The position numbers were made by a program, and so were the translations under genes. A stretch of DNA of 64,000 bases, taken from positions 7,019,001 to 7,083,000 of the forward strand of contig NZ_CP071793.1 in the NCBI RefSeq assembly GCF_017498545.1, written 5' to 3'. The notes below the pieces were generated by a model, which was not told where the DNA came from, did no database searches, and saw nothing but the letters and a program-made list of their open reading frames with translations. Each line of letters opens with the position of its first letter. The first letter of the stretch is position 1. Below, in pieces: positions 1 to 8,064 of this stretch. The stretch is from Sulfidibacter corallicola (GTDB lineage Bacteria; Acidobacteriota; Holophagae; Acanthopleuribacterales; Acanthopleuribacteraceae).

Positions 1-246
1 GGTGACGTCTACGTCGTGTTCGGGGAGGAACAAGGGCCCATGGCTTTTCTTTTCGGACTTGTGGTCCTCGGGTACTACCTTTCCTTTACGCCCCTGTTCG
101 ACTTTTTCACGCAGGGTGGCTTCTACGCCAGGTTCGGCACCTGGGTCAATCACACCTCCGAGGGAGAGCAGGGTTGTATCGCCTTGTTGGTGCGTGGAGG
201 CCTATTGATGGCGATCTACGGGATGCCGATCAAGACCCTGCTTTGA
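1..246 (+). CDS. C-terminal end of a membrane protein (partial)
   Basis: The frame is open from the first base, so the gene begins upstream of the window. The 81 residues seen hold hydrophobic stretches (around MAFLFGLVVLGYYLSF and a shorter one near the end) and stop at TGA 244-246. No family motif is recognisable from this fragment. A GTG at 16 could serve as a start, but an open frame running off the edge is the simpler reading. It is followed 90 nt downstream by the disrupted cardiolipin synthase on the same strand. Confidence 0.5.
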   Translation, partial: GDVYVVFGEEQGPMAFLFGLVVLGYYLSFTPLFDFFTQGGFYARFGTWVNHTSEGEQGCIALLVRGGLLMAIYGMPIKTLL

Positions 247-932
247 CGACCCCGAAACGGGTGCGACCCCAAACGCGAGCCTCGGTATCCCCCCGAAAAT
301 GGCTTACAATAAACCCTCTCCGCATCGTAGTTTAGATGTTTTGGGAGTGGGCCCCCGTGTTCGATGATGTGACACTGGTCGGATTGCTGGTTACCTTGGT
401 GCATGTTCTGGGTGCGCTGAACGCGGTGGATGCCGTCATGAAGGGGCGGTCGCCGCAAGGGGCGGTCGCCTGGGCGATTTCCCTGGTCCTGCTGCCCTAC
501 TTCGCCTTGCCGATGTATTGGGTGTTCGGCCAGCGTCGATTTCACGGCTACGTTCACGCGCGCCGCGCCGAAATCAAGGCGATCTACGGTGCCGCGGGCT
601 CGCTGGCAAAGGTCCTGAAGCCCTTCCGGATCGAACCCAATACCGCGGCCGCATCCTATGGTGCCCTGGAGCACCTGGCCAAGATGCCGTTCACCCAGGG
701 GAACCGGTCCGGCCTGCTGGTGGATGGCGAGGATAGCTTCGCGGCCATGTTCGCGGCCTTGCGCGAAGCTCGCGAGTACGTCCTCGTCCAGTTTTTCTCG
801 ATTCACGCCGATGCCTTCGGATATAATGGACCCCATAATCGAGACCAGGAGCTAAGCTTCAAAAGCGTTAAGGTGGGACCTCGGGTAAACAGCGGGGCAG
901 AGAGCCAAGGGGGAGCATAAAGCGGGCGCTCC

Positions 933-1042
933 ACCATAGTGTTGGGGCCCACCCCTCGTACCCCAGGGGACACCTTGACGGCCCAGCAAGCTGCGCCATC
1001 AAGATGTCCATGGTGCGCCAGGGGTCCACCCTAACACCATGG
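933..1042 (+). other. Long imperfect hairpin in the IS leader
   Basis: The arm starting CCATAGTGTTGGGG at 933 is complementary over about 56 positions, roughly four fifths matching, to the arm ending CCCTAACACCATGG at 1042. The loop is a few bases near 989-993. It lies between the left IS end and orfA. The same sequence is present in the other two copies, at about 26848-26957 and, inverted, 30997-31106. IS3-family elements usually start orfA much closer to the end, so a leader this large and structured is unusual. Its function is not known from the sequence. Confidence 0.65.
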
Positions 1043-1109
1043 TCGTTCGTCCGTTTATATCCCCCTCGGCCAACAGCTACTGCGGAGCCGGAGAGAGGTA
1101 AACCGAGTT

Positions 1110-1403
1110 TTGGCTAGGAAGCGCAACAATCACGATCCCAAGTTCAAGTCCCGGGTGGCTTTGGAAGCGATCCGCGGCATCAAAACGGTCTCGGAACTGT
1201 CAGCCCAGTACGGGATCCACCCGACCCTGATCAACCGCTGGAAAAAGCAGGTGATCGAGTCCCTGCCGGAGGTGTTCGAGAGCGGGAAGGTTCCTCGAAA
1301 ACCCGCCGGCGAATCACCGGAAATCGGCAAGCTTTACGAACAAATCGGTCGTCTCCAGGTGGAGCTCGACTGGCTCAAAAAAAAATCTGAATCCCTGCAT
1401 TGA
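1110..1403 (+). CDS. IS3-family transposase OrfA (copy 1)
   Basis: A 97-residue DNA-binding subunit with an N-terminal helix-turn-helix (residues about 15-50, SELSAQYGIHPTLINRWKKQ) and a C-terminal leucine-zipper-like helix (IGKLYEQIGRLQVELDWLKKK). The likely start is TTG at 1110, behind the purine-rich GAGAGAGG at 1091-1098. The stop TGA overlaps a GAGGAG motif at 1402-1407 that may feed translation into orfB. A run of nine A residues (1377-1385) near the 3' end is a candidate slippage site for making an OrfAB fusion. Confidence 0.9.
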   Translation: MARKRNNHDPKFKSRVALEAIRGIKTVSELSAQYGIHPTLINRWKKQVIESLPEVFESGKVPRKPAGESPEIGKLYEQIGRLQVELDWLKKKSESLH

Positions 1404-1440
1404 GGAGAAACGGCTGTGCATCGAACCCCATCACCGCCGG

Positions 1441-2229
1441 TTGAGCATTCGCCGGCAGTGCGCCTTGCTTGGGTTATCGCGAGCCTCGTACTACTACGAG
1501 CCGCGACCCGAGAGGCCCGAAAACCTGGCCTTGATGTCGGAGATCGATCGTATTTACCTGGATTTCCCCTACTTCGGCAGCCGACGCATGGCCGCCTTCC
1601 TACGAGATCGAGGGTATGCGGTCAACCGGAAACGGATTCAACGGCTCATGCGGTTGATGGCCCTGGAGGCCGTATATCCCAAGCCTCGCACCAGCGCGGC
1701 CAACCCGGCCCATCGCGTGTATCCTTACTTACTGCGAGACCTGACCATCACCCATCCCAACCACGTTTGGAGCACCGACATCACCTATGTGCCGATGCGG
1801 CGAGGCTACATGTACCTGACGGTGATTATCGACTGGTACAGCCGGTACGTGGTGGCTTGGGAAATCTCCAACACGCTGGATGGAGCCTTTTGCCGCGAGG
1901 TTCTGAGACGCGCGCTGCAAAACAAGAAACCTTCGATATTCAACACCGATCAAGGCGCGCAATTCACGAGCCCGAAATTCACCGAAATCCTTCAGGAGGC
2001 AGAGGTTCAGATCAGCATGGACGGCAAGGGACGCGCACTGGACAACGTGTTTGTGGAACGATTGTGGCGTTCGGTGAAATACGAGCACATCTACCTGCAC
2101 AGTTACGAAAACGGCCTGGAACTGTACCATGGGCTTCACAGGTACTTTGAACACTACAACAACGAGCGGCCACATCAATCGCTCGGCAACCAGAAACCCT
2201 CCGAGGTGTACCACGCCACCGAAGCTTAA
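1441..2229 (+). CDS. IS3-family transposase OrfB, DDE integrase core (copy 1)
   Basis: The catalytic subunit of about 262 residues has an N-terminal HTH_21-type region (IRRQCALLGLSRASYYYEP) followed by an rve-type DDE core: D in STDITYVPM, D in NTDQGAQFTS and E in VFVERLWRSVKYE. The C-terminus has the usual NERPHQSLGNQKPSE motif. The frame is +1 relative to orfA and is open back through the A9 run. Translation may therefore begin by slippage on A9, at CTG 1414 behind GAGGAG, or at TTG 1441. Confidence 0.92.
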   Translation: MSIRRQCALLGLSRASYYYEPRPERPENLALMSEIDRIYLDFPYFGSRRMAAFLRDRGYAVNRKRIQRLMRLMALEAVYPKPRTSAANPAHRVYPYLLRDLTITHPNHVWSTDITYVPMRRGYMYLTVIIDWYSRYVVAWEISNTLDGAFCREVLRRALQNKKPSIFNTDQGAQFTSPKFTEILQEAEVQISMDGKGRALDNVFVERLWRSVKYEHIYLHSYENGLELYHGLHRYFEHYNNERPHQSLGNQKPSEVYHATEA

Positions 2230-3291
2230 GTTTGGCACCTTTTGGTCTAGACAACGGGGTCCACTATAGGACACGAGTTCTGCCGGAAGCTGGCCGAAGT
2301 CGCCCGACGTGGGGTGCGCGTCTACCTGCTTTACGACGATTTGGGCAGTGTCGAGCCGCCCGAAGTCAGCCTGGACCAGGTTCGGATGGCGGGCGGTTAC
2401 GTGGCTTCCTTTCGCACGGCCCTGGGTTTGGGCAAACGTTTTCAGATCAATTTTCGCAATCACCGCAAGATCGTGGTGGTCGACGGCACCAAGGCGTTTG
2501 TCGGCGGCCACAACGTGGGCGACCAGTACCTGGGGCGCAATGACTATTTCGGACGCTGGCGCGATACCCATATCTGGATCGAGGGACCGGCCGTGCCCTG
2601 CATTCAGCTTTCCTTTCTGGAAGATTGGCACTGGGCCACCCAGGAGACCCTGGAGCTGCGTTGGTCCCCGCGGGCCGTCGCGATTCCCGGTCAAAAGGTG
2701 TTGGTGCTGCCCTGGGGGCCGGCGGACGAACTCAATACCGGCAGTCTCTTTTTTGTACACGTCATTCACCAGGCTCGTGAACGCCTCTGGATCGCGAGTC
2801 CCTATTTCGTACCCGACGATCAGGTGGTGGCCGCGTTGGAACTCGCGGTGATTCGCGGGGTAGACGTTCGCATTCTGGTGCCTCAGAAGCCCGATCACCT
2901 GTTGGTCTACCTTTCGGGCTTCACCTACATCGAGGAAATGGCGCCCAGCGGCGTCAAGTTCTATCGCTATCAACCGGGGTTCCTGCACCAGAAGGTCATG
3001 TTGGTCGATGACGATGTCGCGGCGGTGGGCACGGCCAATTTGGATTACCGGTCCCTCTACATCAATTTTGAAATGACCTTGCTCTCGGTGGACCGGACCT
3101 TCGCGACCGAAGTGGCCGAGATGTTGGAACAGGATTTTCGCGATGCGCGCCAGATCGGCGTCGAGGAATTCGAGGCTCGGCCCATCTGGTTCCGAGTTGC
3201 GGCCCGGGTCGCGCGATTGCTGGCGCCGCTCCAGTGAGGTAACCGTTCGGAGCGATATGCGTGGCGCGGTACTCGCGGTGTCGGAACCCGG

Positions 3292-3945
3292 TCAGCTCAA
3301 CAGGTTGAGGCGGGGCAGGCCGAAATGGGCGCGTACCGAATCGGCGATCATCTTGCCGAACAGGACGGGATCCTCGTCCTCGGTCAAGATTTCCGAGACA
3401 TCTTCGACGATGTATTGGCGTTCCTGTGCGGGCAGCACCTGATGGTGGAAGTGATCCACCAACTTTCGATCCAGGGTTTCGAGGATCTTGTCCAGGTCGT
3501 CGGTTTCGACGATGTCGTTCGGATCGATGGCGGCCAGCTCGGCGCCGATGCCCTCGATGGCCGGTCGGTGCGCCTCGTGCTCCTTGGCCAGCTTGCGCAG
3601 TTTGGTGGTCAGCGTCTTGATTTTGCTTTCCAGCAGGTTGCCGGTCTCTTCCGACACGCCTTCGCCCTTGTGGAGCATTTGGTACTCACGGTGAACTTTC
3701 TGCACGGTACCGTCGACGCTGCTCAGCAGGTGGGACTTGCGGCGGTTGGATTTCTTCTTTTTCTCGATGAAGAGATCGATGGCGCGCAGGACCACGGCAA
3801 GCGGAATGTCGGCCTGATGCCAGGCTTCCATCTGCTCGAACTCCATTGGCGACACGATGATTTGCTTTTCCCGTCGCCAGGACCAATGAAGCTCGATCTC
3901 TCGGTAGTAGTCGCGATAGGAATCGCTTGCCGCGGTCGATGACAT
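3292..3945 (-). CDS. Conserved hypothetical helical protein
   Basis: A charged, soluble protein of 217 residues with no signal peptide or membrane segment. The first third (about 20-65: SPMEFEQMEAWHQADIPLAV and onward to a basic KKKKSNRRKS stretch) resembles the small helical domain of replication/helicase-loader-type proteins. The middle (about 85-130) is predicted coiled coil. No family is assigned. The start ATG (3943-3945) overlaps the stop of the upstream tRNA-binding protein as TGATG, so the two are translationally coupled. The gene converges with the cardiolipin synthase gene; no clear terminator is seen in the 54-nt gap. Confidence 0.75.
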   Translation of the reverse strand: MSSTAASDSYRDYYREIELHWSWRREKQIIVSPMEFEQMEAWHQADIPLAVVLRAIDLFIEKKKKSNRRKSHLLSSVDGTVQKVHREYQMLHKGEGVSEETGNLLESKIKTLTTKLRKLAKEHEAHRPAIEGIGAELAAIDPNDIVETDDLDKILETLDRKLVDHFHHQVLPAQERQYIVEDVSEILTEDEDPVLFGKMIADSVRAHFGLPRLNLLS

Positions 3946-4322
3946 CAACGCACCTTCGCGCCCAGGGGCATGCCCTCGGGCAGGGTCAGCAGTGCCGGGC
4001 AGGCGCCTTCGTGGTCCGGCGCCGCGGCCAGCATCATGCCCTGGGATTCCAGGCCCATCAATTTGGCGGGCTTCAGGTTGGCGACCACCACGACGCGGCG
4101 GCCGATCATTTCTTCGGGAAGGTAATAAGGCGCCATGCCGGCCAGGATCTGGCGCGTCTCGTTGCCGAGGTCCACTTCCATTTTGAGGAGTTTCTTGGAT
4201 TTGGGGACCTTCTCGCAGGTGAGGATCTTGCCGACACGCAGGTCGACCTTCATGAAATCCTCGATCGAAATCAGGGATTCGTCGGCCGCGGCCTCGGCGG
4301 CATTTACTTGTGATTCAGTCAT
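3945..4322 (-). CDS. Methionyl-tRNA synthetase C-terminal-type tRNA-binding domain protein
   Basis: A stand-alone OB-fold tRNA-binding domain of about 125 residues. The core ISIEDFMKVDLRVGKI, then KSKKLLKMEVDLG, then RQILAGMAPYY, then VVVANLKPAKLMGLESQGM, matches the MetRS beta/CsaA/Trbp111 family. Known members bind the elbow of tRNA, either in trans to MetRS or as a chaperone-like protein. The start chosen (4320-4322, MTESQVN) fits the family length; an upstream in-frame extension is not family-like. The gene is upstream of and coupled to the hypothetical protein at 3292-3945. Confidence 0.88.
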   Translation of the reverse strand: MTESQVNAAEAAADESLISIEDFMKVDLRVGKILTCEKVPKSKKLLKMEVDLGNETRQILAGMAPYYLPEEMIGRRVVVVANLKPAKLMGLESQGMMLAAAPDHEGACPALLTLPEGMPLGAKVR

Positions 4323-4526
4323 CGAACTGCTCCAATTCGTTTCCGGACTCTGCCGGTGATCTGCCGCGCGATGGTCGAGATCGAATCCCTCGGAATGGGA
4401 TTCGGTCGCGTGGACCCGAGGAGGCGGCGTCCCAGGCGGCGCCATTTTATCGCAACTCGGAAGGCACGCAACCGCTTTCCCGAGTGGGTGGCGATTCCGG
4501 CCGTCGCGATCTCGTCGAAAAGCCGG

Positions 4527-6383
4527 TCAAGCCGGGGTTTTTTCGGTGACCGTGGCCGACTTGATTTTTTTGGGCAGGACGATGGTGAACTCCGTGAAAC
4601 GACCCTCTTCCGAAGTGACCTTCAGTTCGCCCTGATGCTCCTCGGTGATGATTTCCCAACTGATGGAAAGACCCAGGCCGGTGCCTTCTCCCAAGGGTTT
4701 GGTCGTGAAGAAGGGTTTGAAGATCTTGCGGCGAATCTCCTCGGGAATGCCGGGACCGTTGTCGCGAATGCGCGTGATGACGCGGTTGGGGCTGTTCTTG
4801 GTGGTGACCTCGAGGCGTGGTTCGAAGGCATCCCCCAGATTGGTCTTCTGTTGTTGCAAGGCATAAAAGGCGTTGTTGAACAGATTGATCAGCACCTGGC
4901 CCATGTCCTGGGGCTGGAGTTGGAGGCTGCCCACCTCGGGATCCAGATCCTTTTCGACGATCACCGCAAAGGCGGGATCCTTGGCCTTCATGCCGTAATA
5001 GGTCAGTCGCAGGAACTCTTCGATCAGCGTGTTCAGATCCGTCTGCCCCTGCTCCGACTGGTTGTTTTGAGAGTGCATCATCATGCCGCGCAAGATCTTC
5101 TGCAGCCGTTTCTCGTGATCGAGAATGTGCTCGATCATGTCGCTCAGGTCTTCGGTTTGACGCACCAGTTCCTGCTGGCCCTTGCGGGTCGCCAGCTTGC
5201 GCCGCGCTTTCATCTCGGTGGTCAAATGGCGCGCGCTCTCCTTGGCCAGGTGGGCGCGGCCCGCCAAGTCGTTGAGCGGATCCTGGATCTCGTGGGCGAT
5301 CCCCGCCGTAAGTGCCCCGAGCGAGGCCATTTTTTCCTGGATGACCATCTGATCCCGCATGGTTTGGAGCTTTTCCAGGGTGGTTTCCAAGGTTTCGTTC
5401 TTGTCCTTGAGCTCCAGGGTGCGCGACTGAACCATGCGTTCCAGGTTCTTGCTGTAATCTTCCAGGCGGTCGTTGGCCGTTTTCAGGTTGCCGGAAATCA
5501 CCGCGAGACGAATGAACGCGAGGATGATGGCGCCCACCAGCACGACCGAACAGGAGAACAGCCAGAGCCGGTAGTAGTTCGCCCGGGTTTGGGCCAGCTC
5601 GTAGTAGTGGTTGTAGGTCGCGTTGATCGAGCCGTAGATCTGGGAGGATTGGGGTTGCAGGGCGATGTTGTAGACGTGCAGGACGTTGTCGATCTCCTGC
5701 TTGCGCTCCAGGATGTTCTTGATGTGGTTGATGATGATCAGGAAATCCGGGTTGGTGGGGTCGTCCGGCGTCTGGTTGATGAGCGCTTCGAGGGTCTTGA
5801 TTTGCGCTTCCATCTCGGTGCGCATTTTGTTCACGGAGAGAATGCTCTGTGAGTGGACCACTTCCTGGGCGGAAGCCATGTGGTACAGCAGGACCTTGTT
5901 CTGGAGGTCCTTGATCAGGCTGGCGCGGCGGTCGCGCTTCGGCCGGTTTTCCAGCTCCAGGGCCAAATCGTTGGACAGCACCGGGAAGTAACGCAGTGAG
6001 TTGCGCAGAATGGCATAGCGGGTCTTGTACTTTTCCAGCAACTCGACTTTCTTTTCGAGGATGCGGCGGTAGGTTCTCAGATCGCTCTGAATCGCCGTGA
6101 TGCCCTTGGGGTCGATGAAATCGGGAACCGTTTCGAGACGTGCCAGCAGGTGCTCGGGCACCTTGTTGCTCTGGGAAGCCGGGCCGACGTGGGAAAGCAG
6201 GCCGTAGGTCGTTTTCATCAGGTCGCGCGAAAGGCCGCCCTCCCAGGCTTTGAGGCGATTGAGCGAGTCGATGAACGCAAAGTGCTCCGAAGGACGAACG
6301 GCCACGGATTTTTGGTAGAAAAGCACCAGCAGCGGAATCAGGGCGAGGCTCAGGAAGGCCCAACGTGGTTTGGACTTCAGCAT
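4527..6383 (-). CDS. Membrane-bound sensor histidine kinase
   Basis: A 618-residue protein. The first transmembrane helix is at about residues 7-23, followed by a mainly helical extracytoplasmic sensor region of about 250 residues. The second helix (LWLFSCSVVLVGAIILAF) is near 272-292, followed by a coiled coil. The dimerisation/phosphoacceptor helix has His364 in AGIAHEIQDPLNDL. The ATPase domain shows the N box (NLFNNAFYAL), G1 (DNGPGIPEEI) and TTKPLGEGTGLGLS. The H box reads HEIQDPLN instead of the usual HEI(K/R)NPL. The start ATG 6381-6383 has AGGAG 9 nt upstream and directly precedes the first helix. No response regulator is adjacent, so the partner is encoded elsewhere. Confidence 0.9.
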   Translation of the reverse strand: MLKSKPRWAFLSLALIPLLVLFYQKSVAVRPSEHFAFIDSLNRLKAWEGGLSRDLMKTTYGLLSHVGPASQSNKVPEHLLARLETVPDFIDPKGITAIQSDLRTYRRILEKKVELLEKYKTRYAILRNSLRYFPVLSNDLALELENRPKRDRRASLIKDLQNKVLLYHMASAQEVVHSQSILSVNKMRTEMEAQIKTLEALINQTPDDPTNPDFLIIINHIKNILERKQEIDNVLHVYNIALQPQSSQIYGSINATYNHYYELAQTRANYYRLWLFSCSVVLVGAIILAFIRLAVISGNLKTANDRLEDYSKNLERMVQSRTLELKDKNETLETTLEKLQTMRDQMVIQEKMASLGALTAGIAHEIQDPLNDLAGRAHLAKESARHLTTEMKARRKLATRKGQQELVRQTEDLSDMIEHILDHEKRLQKILRGMMMHSQNNQSEQGQTDLNTLIEEFLRLTYYGMKAKDPAFAVIVEKDLDPEVGSLQLQPQDMGQVLINLFNNAFYALQQQKTNLGDAFEPRLEVTTKNSPNRVITRIRDNGPGIPEEIRRKIFKPFFTTKPLGEGTGLGLSISWEIITEEHQGELKVTSEEGRFTEFTIVLPKKIKSATVTEKTPA

Positions 6384-6962
6384 GAGATGTCGCTCCTGCG
6401 AGACCAGGTCCGATCGAAGCGATATCCGTCGACGGCGGCGGGCATGGGCGCCGTCTTGATATGGTGAAGAAACCGTCTCGTTTCGGAGGTGGTCCGATGG
6501 GGGCGGAGCCGTACCCATGGCGGTTGGGGCGCTCGAATACCGGGTCGGGCCATCGCTGGTGTCCGGATCGAAGACGACAAGAGAGATCTCCGTTGCAAAG
6601 GGGTTTGGGTTGAAAGGGAGTGATAAGGGCGAGTGGAGACAAAAAACCGATCTTATTATGCCCCGAGTCCCGGTACAAGCAAAACCGAAATGTGGCGGGC
6701 TGACAACGCTTGGGGTAAATTTAACCTTTTTCGCGTGAGATACTTGGATCGTGTTTTCTCCGGGTTGTGGATCTTGGGGCGATTTCGGCGGCCATCAGCC
6801 CGATCCAGTACCGCGCCGGGACGTCGTTCGGCGCGCTCGAAGTGGTCAGTCCGCGCGCTTCGAGAACCCTGGGTCGGGCTCGTGTCAAGTGCCTGGCCCT
6901 GTGCTAGGATGAGCCTTCCCTCGCCGCGCCCCGTCGTCGCGTGTGCGAACGAGGGCATTTCC
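6384..6962. promoter_or_regulatory. Divergent intergenic region between the histidine kinase and the flippase gene
   Basis: 579 bp between divergently transcribed genes, so it should hold promoters for both. No gene is supported here. I see no confident sigma-70 pair, palindromic operator or terminator. Confidence 0.4.
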
Positions 6963-7976
6963 ATGATTGCGGATTTAATGATGTCGAACCGCTTGACGAA
7001 ACACTGGCCAACCCTGGTCGGCATGGTCCTGGCCGGCGCCTTCCTGTTTTTTGCCTTCCGAAATGTGGATCTGAACGGCCTCCTCCTGCAATTCCAGCGC
7101 ATCGGCTGGATCGAGACCGGAATCACCGCGGCGCTCGCCCTCACGACGCTGCTCCTGCGTGGACTGCGCTGGTGGTATCTTTTGCCGAGACCACTGAAAA
7201 AAGGCGAGTTGTGGGCTTCTGTGCGCGCCATCTCACTGGGTTACGGCGTGACCAACGTGGCCTCCCGACTTGGGGAAGTAGTTCGGATTCTAAGCCTGCG
7301 CCACGGCACGGGTCGGGATTTCGGCAGCATCACCGCCACCGTCGTATTGGATCGCCTCCTGCTGGACATGTTGGTGTTTGCGGGCCTGGTGGGATACTCG
7401 CTGCTGGTGTTTCGCGATCGCATCCTGGCTCTGTTTCCCGCCGCCGAGACGGCGCTTTTCGCCATGAGCGCCGCGATTCTGGTCGGCCTGGTGGGCCTGT
7501 TCTGGCTGGGGTTGGCCCCCACCAGCTTCAAGCGCCTGCTGCGCTGGTTCAGGATCGATCGCCTGACCTGGCTGTGGCGGCGATTGGAGCCTTTGATCGA
7601 TCAAATAAGTACGGGTCTCGCGGTTTTGTCCAACCCTTTGAATTATGCGGTGTTGGCTGTGATCAACACGGCAACCTGGGGTGCCGCGGTCGTGTTATTG
7701 TGGTATGTGATGGAAGTTTTTGGGGTCTCCGCCAGTCTCCCCGAAGCGGTGATGATGTTCACTGTCTCCAACCTGGGAATGATTCTTCCCAGTCCCGGCG
7801 GCATCGGCACCTATCACTACTTCACCAAATTGGGGCTGACCCAACTCCTGGGTGTGGAGCCCGTGACCGGTGCGGCGCTCGTCACCTTCGCCCATGGGGT
7901 TTCGTACCTGGCCACCTCCGGTGCCGCGGTCGGCGCCTATTTCGTCAAACCCTCCGTTCCCGAGCCCGAGTCATGA
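6963..7976 (+). CDS. YbhN/UPF0104 family membrane protein (lysylphosphatidylglycerol synthase TM region)
   Basis: A 337-residue integral membrane protein with about eight hydrophobic helices. Family-typical features are LLLRGLRWWYLL (about residue 70), the motif GYGVTNVASRLGEVVRILSL and the C-terminal PSPGGIGTYHYFTKLGL. The domain (PF03706) is the flippase half of MprF and also occurs alone in uncharacterised lipid transporters. No aminoacyl-transfer domain is attached here, so a lipid transport role is more likely than LPG synthesis. The start ATG 6963 has GAGGG upstream; ATG codons at 6978 and 6981 are alternatives. Confidence 0.85.
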   Translation: MIADLMMSNRLTKHWPTLVGMVLAGAFLFFAFRNVDLNGLLLQFQRIGWIETGITAALALTTLLLRGLRWWYLLPRPLKKGELWASVRAISLGYGVTNVASRLGEVVRILSLRHGTGRDFGSITATVVLDRLLLDMLVFAGLVGYSLLVFRDRILALFPAAETALFAMSAAILVGLVGLFWLGLAPTSFKRLLRWFRIDRLTWLWRRLEPLIDQISTGLAVLSNPLNYAVLAVINTATWGAAVVLLWYVMEVFGVSASLPEAVMMFTVSNLGMILPSPGGIGTYHYFTKLGLTQLLGVEPVTGAALVTFAHGVSYLATSGAAVGAYFVKPSVPEPES

Positions 7977-8064
7977 TCCTGGCTTGAAAATTGCCACTTC
8001 ATCGTTCTTTCCGGGCTATCCGTCTCCAACCCAACCACATGCACTATTGGTCCACTGGGAAGTT

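Larger units (their letters stand above)
822..2268 (+). mobile_element. IS3-family insertion sequence, copy 1 (1447 bp)
   Basis: The ends are imperfect inverted repeats, TATAATGGACCCC on the left and GGGGTCCACTATA on the right. The element is flanked by a 3-bp duplication GGA (819-821 and 2269-2271). It carries orfA and orfB plus about 288 bp of noncoding leader with a long hairpin. Two further full-length copies of the same length lie at 26737-28183 and 29771-31217. This copy differs from them at a few residues (for example I for V in orfA, and A/V swaps in orfB), so it is the more diverged of the three. Confidence 0.95.
336..3237 (+). pseudogene. cls: Cardiolipin synthase / phospholipase D family protein, split by an IS3-family element
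   Basis: The 5' part (336-821) encodes two N-terminal membrane segments and the start of the first PLD domain. The 3' part (2272-3237) encodes both HxKxxxxD motifs: HRKIVVVD in the first domain and HQKVMLVD in the second. Removing the insertion and one copy of the GGA target duplication joins the parts in frame (FSIHADAFG then HEFCRKLAEV) into a 483-residue protein, the usual length for bacterial cardiolipin synthase. Such enzymes condense two phosphatidylglycerols at the inner membrane. As it stands the ORF reads into the IS and stops at about residue 194, before either catalytic motif. The 3' part could only be expressed from an internal start such as GTG 2314. The lesion looks recent because both halves are otherwise intact. 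Confidence 0.9.
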
